From NCBI GenBank assembly GCA_020063525.1, contig JAGUUJ010000072.1, positions 1 through 10,839 on the forward strand: a stretch of 10,839 bases of DNA, written 5' to 3'. The position numbers were made by a program, and so were the translations under genes. A model generated the notes under the pieces. The model ran no database searches and had not been told where the DNA came from. It saw nothing but the letters and a program-made list of their open reading frames with translations. Shown in pieces: positions 5,721-10,637 of this stretch (the first letter of the stretch is position 1; each line of letters starts with the position of its first letter). The stretch is from Candidatus Omnitrophota bacterium (lineage in GTDB: Bacteria; Omnitrophota; Gorgyraeia; Gygaellales; Profunditerraquicolaceae).

Positions 5721-6128
5721 TTAATCCCCGGTTTCCCGTACGCTAGCCCGAAGGAACTTCTTTGCGGCATGACGCCGCTTTGATTCCAGGATCTTTAATT
5801 TTGCCCGGCGAGACCTTCTGCGTTTCTGCCGGCGGATCTTCTCGATACGCTTTTGTTCTTCAGAGAGTTTACCAAGGATCGCGCACTCAATCTTCTTGAG
5901 CAGGATCTGCCGGGCGCGATACCGATTCCGAGCCTGGGAGCGCTCCTCCTGGCATTTGACTTCAATCCCGGTAAGGAGATGACGCAGGTATACGCAGGTG
6001 GAAACTTTATTAACATTCTGCCCCCCGGGCCCCTGCGCGCGGATGAATCTCTCGACAATATCCTCTTCGCGTACGCCCAAGCGCGCCATCATCTCCCGCA
6101 GCGCCTTTTCTTTCTCTAGCCCAACCAT
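5721..6128 (-). CDS. Peptide-chain-release-factor-like GGQ protein (ribosome rescue type)
   Basis: The 135-residue protein carries a release-factor catalytic domain without a codon-reading domain. RAQGPGGQNVNKV places the GGQ at 35-37, the loop that triggers peptidyl-tRNA hydrolysis; CVYLRHLLTGIEVKCQEERS and ARNRYRARQIL continue the fold. The C-terminal third is intensely basic and helical (KIEKIRRQKRRRSRRAKLK and KRRHAAKK), as in ArfB/YaeJ and C12orf65-like factors, where such a tail enters the empty mRNA channel or binds rRNA. It probably frees stalled ribosomes. The start is ATG 6126-6128 with GGGAGG 9 nt upstream. The same frame is open for another 318 nt upstream through the RRM repeats, but that extension is out-of-frame repeat translation. 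It lies between the RRM gene (49-nt gap) and the microprotein. Confidence 0.88.
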   Translation of the reverse strand: MVGLEKEKALREMMARLGVREEDIVERFIRAQGPGGQNVNKVSTCVYLRHLLTGIEVKCQEERSQARNRYRARQILLKKIECAILGKLSEEQKRIEKIRRQKRRRSRRAKLKILESKRRHAAKKFLRASVRETGD

Positions 6129-6177
6129 TAAATTAATCCTCCCAGCGGAATTACCGGATATGCATTTAACTTTAACT

Positions 6178-7104
6178 TCATCGTTTATAGCCGCCCGGTT
6201 TTTTCCGGCTTTTAAACCTGGATTTTTGTGGACGCTCTCTGCCTTTTCTCCAATGCTTAACCTCTCCTGCGGGCTTCTTCCGCGGCTTAGGCTCTTCTCC
6301 AGATTTTCTCCACGTCCTAATCTCTCCACTGGTTTTCTTCCAAGGCTTAATACCACCCTCAGATTTGCGCCAAGGCTTAGACTCGCCTTCGGCTTTCTTC
6401 CAAGGCCGGGCCCCTTCCTCAGCCTTCTTCCAAGGTTTATGCTCATCAGGGCTTCTCTGCCAAGGCTTTGGCTGATCTTTCCTTTTGCGCCATCGCATAG
6501 GATTATCTTGACTCCTGCGCCGTGGTTTAGCCTCTTCCTGCATTTCAGTTAAACCGTGCCGCTTCATATAGCTACGCGAACGCCTGCCACCTTTATATGT
6601 CCCCGGCTGCCCAGAGGGGCGCACTCGCCGATCCGTTAAGACGGGGTGCTTGTTAAAAACCGGATTAAACCAAGCTTCCTTCTGTTCTGTCTCTTGCCGA
6701 GGATACTGTTCGGCTTTAGCTTCAACCTTCGACTGCATCTTCTTTTTTAACTCACTCTCCTGGTGAGCTTCTGTTTTGGCTTTGGCTATGGCTTTGCCTA
6801 TCGGAAGGCAAACCATTGCCCTCTGGCTTATAGGAGGCCAAACCATGGTCTTCTGGCCTTTAGGACGTGCCGGATTAACATTCAGAATCCGGCCCATGAA
6901 TTCCTTGCCGTTGAGAGCGGCTATCGCAGCGAGCGCCTGCTGCTCATCAGACATCTGGACAAAACCAAAACCTCTTGACTTGGGCGCTTTTTTCTCCTTC
7001 TCCATCACAATCACTGCGGAAGCGACATTCCCAAAACCTTCAAAGAGCTTCTTTACATCCGCCCCGGTGGAGTCAAACGACAAATTACCCACAAAAATAT
7101 TCAT
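6178..7104 (-). CDS. RRM-domain RNA-binding protein with a decapeptide-repeat basic tail
   Basis: Residues 1-80 form a single RNA recognition motif: RNP2 is IFVGNL (3-8) and RNP1 RGFGFV (44-49), as in cyanobacterial-type Rbp cold-responsive proteins, which are usually only 80-110 residues. The rest of the 308 residues is extra: a linker with a repeat-derived insert (about 81-108, GQKTMVWPPISQRAMVCLP region), a Lys/Gln-rich stretch (110-145), and ten 10-residue repeats at 193-292 of the type [KR]PW[KR]K-x-EG-x-x. The tail is strongly positive with a Trp or Arg every ten residues, probably disordered and RNA-binding. The ATG is 6 nt after the upstream gene's TAG with no strong SD, so coupling is likely. 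It ends in TGA, 49 nt before the GGQ gene. Confidence 0.9.
   Translation of the reverse strand: MNIFVGNLSFDSTGADVKKLFEGFGNVASAVIVMEKEKKAPKSRGFGFVQMSDEQQALAAIAALNGKEFMGRILNVNPARPKGQKTMVWPPISQRAMVCLPIGKAIAKAKTEAHQESELKKKMQSKVEAKAEQYPRQETEQKEAWFNPVFNKHPVLTDRRVRPSGQPGTYKGGRRSRSYMKRHGLTEMQEEAKPRRRSQDNPMRWRKRKDQPKPWQRSPDEHKPWKKAEEGARPWKKAEGESKPWRKSEGGIKPWKKTSGEIRTWRKSGEEPKPRKKPAGEVKHWRKGRERPQKSRFKSRKKPGGYKR
6229..6528 (-). repeat. 30-bp in-frame minisatellite coding the RRM protein's decapeptide repeats
   Basis: Ten tandem units of exactly 30 bp, without any indel, code the decapeptides from KPRRRSQDNP and MRWRKRKDQP through KPWKKAEEGA, RPWKKAEGES, KPWRKSEGGI and KPWKKTSGEI to KHWRKGRERP. The middle units are the most alike. 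DNA divergence between units is considerable while the K/R-P-W-K/R-K pattern is kept, which points to selection on the protein. Confidence 0.88.
6786..6864 (+). repeat. Palindromic dispersed repeat, copy B (double unit), inside the RRM gene
   Basis: Two units with a 30-bp period (TATCGGAAGGCAAACCATTG at about 6799 and TATAGGAGGCCAAACCATGG at about 6829) plus a partial third (TTTAGG). The second unit has GGCC arms around a central ACCATGGT. Its 5' part matches copy A at 3377-3425, but here it lies antisense to the host gene and is read in the other direction, coding about residues 81-106 between the RRM and the tail. All period lengths are multiples of three, so the frame is preserved. Confidence 0.72.
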
Positions 7105-7110
7105 TTTAAG

Positions 7111-7512
7111 CTATCCGGTTTTTTTGGTTTTTCTTTTTGATGGTTCGACTGCGCTCACCATCAATCCTGAGCGAAGTCGAAGGATTGATTTAACCTGCGA
7201 GCATAATACGTCTGCAAACGGCGATAATTTCCCGTTTTCATATGGAAATTCTTTACAGTGAGCCGGCTTCAAATTATAATCAACTTTGTGGATAGCGCAT
7301 AGCCCTTCTAGGGTAAGAAAAGAACAGTGATTATCTTCATAGCTCGTTCCAACTTTATAACCGGAAGGAAAATCTTTGTCCTCCTCAAGATGATAAAAAT
7401 CTCCTTTTAATCCAAGAGATAATATTTTTTTAGCCTCTTCCAAATCTGTCCATGCCCCAAAATCACAACAAGAATTTTTCTGCCTGCATTTCAAACAATC
7501 AACCGTCCTCAT
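7111..7512 (-). CDS. YkgJ-like cysteine cluster protein (CxxCxxxxxCC, putative zinc/iron chelating)
   Basis: Cysteines are arranged as C6-x2-C9-x5-C15-C16, then C63, C72, C86 and C104, the order seen in the YkgJ/PF03692 cluster family, with supporting blocks GLCAIHKVDYNLKPAHCKEFPY (70-91). Members bind a metal or an iron-sulfur cluster; many have no settled function. Natural sequence ends near residue 110. The last 23 residues (LRLRSGLMVSAVEPS and a Lys-rich end) are coded by a palindromic repeat at 7137-7188 and are unlikely to be part of the original protein. The start is ATG 7510-7512, preceded immediately by a run of Gs that contains GGAGGG but with almost no spacing. TAG stops it 6 nt before the RRM gene, making it the likely first gene of the RNA-metabolism operon. 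Confidence 0.8.
   Translation of the reverse strand: MRTVDCLKCRQKNSCCDFGAWTDLEEAKKILSLGLKGDFYHLEEDKDFPSGYKVGTSYEDNHCSFLTLEGLCAIHKVDYNLKPAHCKEFPYENGKLSPFADVLCSQVKSILRLRSGLMVSAVEPSKRKTKKTG
7137..7188. repeat. Double palindromic repeat (TTCGACTKCGCTCA type) in the 3' end of the YkgJ-like gene
   Basis: Two inverted 14-mers, TTCGACTGCGCTCA (7144-7157) and TGAGCGAAGTCGAA (7168-7181), are complementary with one mismatch. Each is also bracketed by its own stem: TTGATGG/CCATCAA (7137-7143/7158-7164) and ATCAATCC/GGATTGAT (7160-7167/7182-7189). The core resembles a palindrome widespread in environmental bacterial genomes. It supplies the last coding residues and precedes the stop of the host gene. Confidence 0.8.
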
Positions 7513-7547
7513 CCCTCCCCCTTAATCTCCCCACCCCAAAACCTCCC
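7513..7547 (-). promoter_or_regulatory. G-rich tract (potential G-quadruplex) over the ribosome binding site of the YkgJ-like gene
   Basis: On the minus strand the sequence runs GGG-AGGTTTT-GGGG-T-GGGG-AGATTAA-GGGGG-A-GGG and ends directly against the ATG at 7512. It satisfies the G3+ N1-7 four-tract rule using 7513-7537 alone. If folded in the mRNA it would hide the SD. Whether it folds is not shown by sequence. Confidence 0.4.
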
Positions 7548-7557
7548 AAGAAAATTC

Positions 7558-7614
7558 AGGCTTGCGATGGGTCATTACTTGACCAAATATGTCCGTTTCC
7601 TGCGGTATCAGCCT
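7558..7614 (-). other. Possible small three-way-junction RNA between the YajQ and YkgJ-like genes
   Basis: AGGCT/AGCCT (7610-7614 with 7558-7562) encloses a 3-bp CCG/CGG hairpin and a 5-bp GGTCA/TGACC hairpin (7570-7584). The stems are short and the fold is not a known riboswitch class I can name. Nothing else is evident in the rest of the 151-nt gap apart from the G-tract. Confidence 0.2.
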
Positions 7615-7663
7615 TCAATAGGTGGACAAATCTATACTCTTTCGGGAAACTTAATTTACCGGC

Positions 7664-8158
7664 TTAACGATAATTACTAAACTGAAGCGGTATAGAAAAA
7701 TTCAATCCCTTCAAATGCACGATAACTGCCTGCAATTCATCCTTCTTCGGCGAGCTGACCTTAATTTTTTCCCCTTCAATTTGAGTTTGCACTTTTACCT
7801 TAAGCCCTTTTATAATGCCTGTCAGTTCTTTGGCTTTTTCCTTATCAATACCCATACATATTTCCACTGTTTGGCGTAGATACCCCTCAAATGCCTTTTC
7901 CGGGTGATTAAATTTTAGGGATTTAAGAGAAATGTGTCTCTTTGCCATCCGGGTAGCCAAAATATCGGTAAGAGCGCGCAATTTAAAATCATTATCCGCG
8001 ATTAAAGCAATCTTCTTCTCTTTCCGGTCGTAGGCGATAGAAGCCTTACTATCTTTAAAGTCATATCGCTGGGCCAACTCTCTATTCGCCTGATTTACCG
8101 CATTATCCATTTCCTGCAGGTCGACTTCAGAAATAATATCAAAAGAAAAATTTGCCAT
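7664..8158 (-). CDS. yajQ: YajQ-family nucleotide-binding protein (UPF0234)
   Basis: The whole 164-residue protein reads as YajQ: FSFDIISEVDLQEMDNAVNQ at the start, RELAQRYDFKDSKA at 26-39, the repeated ferredoxin-like folds, KVKVQTQIEGEKIKVSSPKK and the ending LNFSIPLQFSNYR. Homologues bind cyclic di-GMP in some bacteria and have been linked to nucleic-acid binding and stress; which applies here is unknown. Length is family-normal. AAGGAAG lies 8-10 nt upstream of the ATG. It follows the slipin gene by 40 nt without an obvious terminator, so the two are probably co-transcribed. Confidence 0.94.
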   Translation of the reverse strand: MANFSFDIISEVDLQEMDNAVNQANRELAQRYDFKDSKASIAYDRKEKKIALIADNDFKLRALTDILATRMAKRHISLKSLKFNHPEKAFEGYLRQTVEICMGIDKEKAKELTGIIKGLKVKVQTQIEGEKIKVSSPKKDELQAVIVHLKGLNFSIPLQFSNYR

Positions 8159-8198
8159 AATTCAATCTTCCTTAAGAATTAAGCGGTAAATCACTATT

Positions 8199-8939
8199 CT
8201 ATTTATTATCCTGCAAACTCTTTATAATCTTAGCAAACTCTGTGGGCACAAGAATAATCAAACTATTTTGCTCAGCACCGATTTCCTGCCAAGTTTGCAA
8301 CTGTCTTAACATCAGCGCATTGGGAGACTCTGCGATAATTTTAGCGGCGTTTGTAAACATCTTACTTGCTTCTTCTTCGGCTGAAGCCTTAACCAACCGT
8401 GAGCGCTTCTCTCGAATAGCTTCTGCCTCCTTAGCCATCGCCCGCTTCATATTGTCCGGCACTTCAATATTTTTGATCTCAACGCTGATGATAGTAATAC
8501 CCCACTCATCTGTTGGCCCTTGCAATACTACCAATACTTCCTTGCCAATCTGATCTTTATTAGACAAAAGTGTATCGAGATCATACTTTCCCAAAACGTC
8601 TCTCAATTTAGACTGGGCCAATAACGTCGAAGCCATTCCAAAATTCTCAACTGCTATAATAGATTTTGCAGCATCAAAGATCTTATAATAGACCACCGCA
8701 TCGATCTTAACTGGTACGGAATCCTTGGTCAAAACTTCCTGCGGAGTAACATCCATGGTCCGAATACGCATATCAACGCAAGCTACATATTCTAAAATCG
8801 GAATTATGATATTCAAACCCGGCTTAATTTGTCTGACATATTTTCCCAGGCAAAAAACTACCCCAACCTGCCATTGCGATATAATCCTAATCCCGAATAC
8901 CACAATAACGACAGCCGTAACGACTAAAAACCACAACAT
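8199..8939 (-). CDS. Slipin (stomatin-like SPFH-domain membrane protein)
   Basis: A 246-residue SPFH protein: one N-terminal membrane hairpin or anchor (MLWFLVVTAVVIVVFGIRII, residues 1-20), then VGVVFCLGKYVRQIKPGLN, MDVTPQEVLTKDSVPVKIDA, LAQSKLRDVLGKYDLDTLLS and WGITIISVEIKNIEVPD, followed by a charged coiled coil (AMAKEAEAIREKRSRLVKA). Such proteins oligomerise into rings at the inner membrane and scaffold proteases or lipid domains. The start is ATG at 8937-8939, 5 nt from a perfect AAAGGAGG. The in-frame GTG two codons upstream lies inside that SD and is not usable. The usual partner, an NfeD membrane protease partner gene, is not adjacent; the neighbours are YajQ and a zinc ribbon. Confidence 0.93.
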   Translation of the reverse strand: MLWFLVVTAVVIVVFGIRIISQWQVGVVFCLGKYVRQIKPGLNIIIPILEYVACVDMRIRTMDVTPQEVLTKDSVPVKIDAVVYYKIFDAAKSIIAVENFGMASTLLAQSKLRDVLGKYDLDTLLSNKDQIGKEVLVVLQGPTDEWGITIISVEIKNIEVPDNMKRAMAKEAEAIREKRSRLVKASAEEEASKMFTNAAKIIAESPNALMLRQLQTWQEIGAEQNSLIILVPTEFAKIIKSLQDNK

Positions 8940-8968
8940 ACGCACCTCCTTTAGAATAACAAAAACAT

Positions 8969-9049
8969 GGGGGTCCCTGACGGGATTCGTACTCAGAGAG
9001 GGGAAACCCTCTCTCTTCTCTCTTTGAGAGAAGAATTACTGGGGGCTCC
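8969..9049. repeat. Compound hairpin element between the zinc-ribbon and slipin genes
   Basis: Three hairpins follow one another: TCCC-TGAC-GGGA (8974-8985), AGAGAGGG-GAAA-CCCTCTCT (8995-9014, 8 bp with a GNRA loop) and CTTCTCTC-TTT-GAGAGAAG (9015-9033, 8 bp). The set is bracketed by similar direct sequences, GGGGGTCC (8969-8976) and GGGGGCTCC (9041-9049). It fills most of the 170-nt gap. No T tract follows on the minus strand, so it is not a standard terminator. The pattern is that of a miniature repeat or structured leader. Confidence 0.55.
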
Positions 9050-9109
9050 TCTTAATGGATGAGTTTCACAACTGGATATATTCGGAAGAAGCTAACAAAA
9101 TCTCTTCTT

Positions 9110-9280
9110 TTAACGACCTGCGTTCTTGCGCTTTGAATAGCAATCCTTGCAGTATATCGGACGGTCATCTCTGGGTTTAAAAGGGACTTCGCATTCTTTC
9201 TTACATTCTGCGCAAATCGCCTTGTGCATCTCCCGTGGCCCTCCGCCGTATCCACCGCCACCACCTTGTTGATATGCCAT
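9110..9280 (-). CDS. Small zinc-ribbon protein (56 residues, CxxCx3C...CxxC)
   Basis: A Gly-rich head (MAYQQGGGGGYGGG) leads into HKAICAECKKECEVPFKP, then DDRPIYCKDCYSKRK. Cysteines C23, C26, C30, C44 and C47 make a ribbon of the CxxC-...-CxxC kind seen in a very common tiny zinc-binding family of candidate-phylum bacteria (K-E-C-E-V-P-F-x-P-...-RPVYCxxC). Function is not established; nucleic-acid or protein contact is likely. The ATG at 9278-9280 has AAAAGGAGG 5 nt upstream. A textbook promoter lies at 9328-9356. The only long ORF over the same bases (9052-9264) is a different frame and lacks the SD and motif. Confidence 0.9.
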   Translation of the reverse strand: MAYQQGGGGGYGGGPREMHKAICAECKKECEVPFKPRDDRPIYCKDCYSKRKNAGR

Positions 9281-9327
9281 GTTACCTCCTTTTTAGCTTT
9301 GTTAAAGATTTTGTCCCTAAGTTGATA

Positions 9328-9356
9328 ATTATATAACTTTCATAGAGGAATTTCAA
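9328..9356 (-). promoter_or_regulatory. Sigma70-like promoter of the zinc-ribbon gene
   Basis: On the minus strand TTGAAA (9351-9356), 17-nt spacer and perfect TATAAT (9328-9333). Transcription would start near 9321, about 41 nt before the ATG at 9280. Confidence 0.8.
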
Positions 9357-9364
9357 GCATTTTT

Positions 9365-9523
9365 TTATACTACAGTGACGTCCTCATTCAAAGCCTGTTC
9401 TTGGTCCGCTTTGGCCTGTATGTTTTTTTTATCCAGTTTGCTTTGTTTCTTTTCTTCTTTTTTCTTTTTCTTTGCCAATTCTTTCTGATACTTTTTATAT
9501 GAATAATTATCTCTTGCCAACAT
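9365..9523 (-). CDS. Small lysine-rich protein, 52 residues, co-transcribed with rubrerythrin
   Basis: The product starts MLARDNYSYKKYQKELAKKK and continues as a Lys/Glu-rich helix (KKEEKKQSKLDKKNIQ) before an acidic end (DQEQALNEDVTVV). About one third of the residues are lysine. The family is a short protein of unknown function seen in several anaerobes; from memory its hallmark is the MARDNYS/KKxQKELAKKKK start. AAAGGAGG lies 3 nt from the ATG and overlaps the rubrerythrin TAA, so the two genes are coupled with an 8-nt gap. The next promoter begins just below its stop. It might bind nucleic acid or act as a charged helical scaffold. Confidence 0.7.
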   Translation of the reverse strand: MLARDNYSYKKYQKELAKKKKKEEKKQSKLDKKNIQAKADQEQALNEDVTVV

Positions 9524-9531
9524 ATCCTCCT

Positions 9532-10110
9532 TTAATAATTCTCTGCCAAGGCCTCATAAAATGATTGCGGGTGTTTGCACGCAGGGCATTCTTTCAGTGC
9601 CTCCGCCCCCTCAACCACGTAGCCGCAGTTGATGCAATGCCATTTTATTGCTGTTTTTTTCTTAAACACTTCACCGTTGAGAATGTTATTAATCAATTTC
9701 CTGTATCTTGATTCGTGAAACTTCTCCACCTTACCAATCTGCTCGAAAGAACGCGCAACTTCCGCGAATCCTTCATCGTGCGCTGTTTTTGAAGAATCCT
9801 GATAAAGCGTAGTCCACTCCAGATTTTCTCCAGCAGCTGCTTCTTGGAGGTTGGTTTTTGTGTCCTTAATCATCCCCGCAGGATAGCTTGCGGTTATCTC
9901 TGTATCCCCGCCTTCTAAATACTTGAAAAATACCTTGGCGTGCTCCTTTTCGTTTTCCGCCGTCTCAATAAAAATATTCGCAATCTGTTCGTAACCTTCT
10001 TTCCTGGCCGCGCTGGCAAAATAGGTATATCTGTTCCTTGCCTGGGATTCACCGGAAAAAGCTACCAATAGATTTTTTTCTGTCTTTGAACCTTTGATTG
10101 ACTTACCCAT
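9532..10110 (-). CDS. rbr: Rubrerythrin
   Basis: A 192-residue non-haem iron peroxidase of anaerobes. The ferritin-like diiron four-helix part covers about 1-145, with carboxylate ligands in GESQARNRY (E21), ETAENEKEHA (E54, H57) and GENLEW (E95, E98) and a further Glu/His pair near KVEKFHE (128-133). A rubredoxin-like C-terminus follows: WHCINCGYV and CPACKHPQSF, giving C159-x2-C162 and C175-x2-C178. It reduces hydrogen peroxide in the cytoplasm using electrons from rubredoxin-type partners. AAGGAGG lies 8-9 nt from the ATG. The upstream desulforedoxin-like gene ends 13 nt before it, so a paired electron-transfer/peroxidase operon is expected. Length and motif spacing are normal. Confidence 0.97.
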   Translation of the reverse strand: MGKSIKGSKTEKNLLVAFSGESQARNRYTYFASAARKEGYEQIANIFIETAENEKEHAKVFFKYLEGGDTEITASYPAGMIKDTKTNLQEAAAGENLEWTTLYQDSSKTAHDEGFAEVARSFEQIGKVEKFHESRYRKLINNILNGEVFKKKTAIKWHCINCGYVVEGAEALKECPACKHPQSFYEALAENY

Positions 10111-10123
10111 TCGTACATCCTCC

Positions 10124-10249
10124 TTATCCTTCGATTTTCTCCATCGGTTGTTTACAACAGACTAACTCGCCCCCGCCTACTTTCGTTACCACTATTTCAT
10201 TCCCGCATACGTTACAGCGATATTTTTCCCCTATTTTTTCGACTCCCAT
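10124..10249 (-). CDS. Desulforedoxin-like iron protein (desulfoferrodoxin N-terminal domain)
   Basis: A 41-residue protein with C12-x2-C15 ... C31-C32, the CxxC-x15-CC signature of desulforedoxin and of the N-terminal domain of superoxide reductase. The sequence YRCNVCGNEIVVTKVGGGEL and CCKQPM is standard. It holds a rubredoxin-type Fe(SCys)4 site and probably passes electrons to rubrerythrin encoded 13 nt downstream. There is no superoxide-reductase catalytic domain. The start is ATG at 10247-10249 with AGGAGG 6 nt upstream; the longer frame from 10315 adds unrelated residues. A TATAAA -10-like sequence is present in the 99-nt gap upstream, but I see no good -35 for it. Confidence 0.93.
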   Translation of the reverse strand: MGVEKIGEKYRCNVCGNEIVVTKVGGGELVCCKQPMEKIEG

Positions 10250-10348
10250 GCTTAACCTCCTGTTTTCTATTTCCCCTTTGACACTTTGAGAAACATTTAT
10301 ACCGAAAGGAAACAATCTCGGCCGCTATCTCTCCCTTCTGAAATAAAT

Positions 10349-10633
10349 TTATGCTAAAGAAGCCCGATGGGACAAGATGTTCGCCCAGGTAAGCATAGAT
10401 TCAGCCCAATCGGCGTCCATGCGGACATCATGGGAGAGGCGCTCAAAGTCATTCTTGAACCATTCATAGGTGGGTAGAAAACGGCTTGATTTCGGGGCGG
10501 ATTCCAAGACCTTGAGATATTCTTCGGTCTGGGCTAAAAACTGTTCCACTCGCGCCTTGCGGCCTTCCATGGCCCAACGGCATAAGCGGCCTAAATTTAC
10601 GGCAATATTTAAAGTTATTTCCCGGGCGTCCAT
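10349..10633 (-). CDS. Hypothetical protein, 94 residues, helical
   Basis: I do not know this family by name. It is a short soluble all-helical protein with Trp-rich amphipathic patches: NLGRLCRWAMEGRKARVEQF at about 13-32, then LPTYEWFKNDFERLSHD at about 53-69 and DADWAESMLTWANILSHRA at about 73-91. A single cysteine and no metal motif are present. The ATG at 10631-10633 has AAAGG about 9 nt upstream and begins 4 nt after the stop of the preceding gene, so co-transcription is probable. Similar small helical proteins recur in uncultivated bacteria, but I cannot assign a function. Confidence 0.68.
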   Translation of the reverse strand: MDAREITLNIAVNLGRLCRWAMEGRKARVEQFLAQTEEYLKVLESAPKSSRFLPTYEWFKNDFERLSHDVRMDADWAESMLTWANILSHRASLA

Positions 10634-10637
10634 TCAA

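Noticed and set aside
6229..6528. CRISPR-like array
   Set aside because: Units are contiguous at 30 bp with no unique spacers and are in-frame protein repeats.
5998..6552. Long plus-strand ORF (184 residues) opposite the RRM tail
   Set aside because: It is the antisense reading of the 30-bp repeats, has no SD and no family-like sequence.
6776..7261. Plus-strand ORF of 161 residues opposite the RRM and YkgJ-like genes
   Set aside because: It crosses a gene boundary and two repeats, and both sense-strand genes have clear domains.
8748..8762. Another CCATGG-centred repeat copy in the slipin gene
   Set aside because: Only the hexamer is shared; flanks do not match copies A or B, and the protein sequence there is family-typical.
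8969..8990. Antisense-tRNA look-alike: TGGGGGTCCCTGACGGGATTCG resembles the complement of a tRNA T-arm and CCA end
   Set aside because: The T-stem does not pair (CTGAG against CCCGT), the acceptor arm has no matching 5' half, and the spacing to CCA is one base off. No cloverleaf can be drawn.
9052..9264. Minus-strand 70-residue ORF
   Set aside because: It overlaps the zinc-ribbon gene in another frame, lacks an SD and shows no motif, while the competing frame has both.
10250..10348. Promoter for the desulforedoxin-rubrerythrin operon
   Set aside because: A TATAAA-like -10 is present but no acceptable -35 lies 16-18 nt upstream, so it is not listed.
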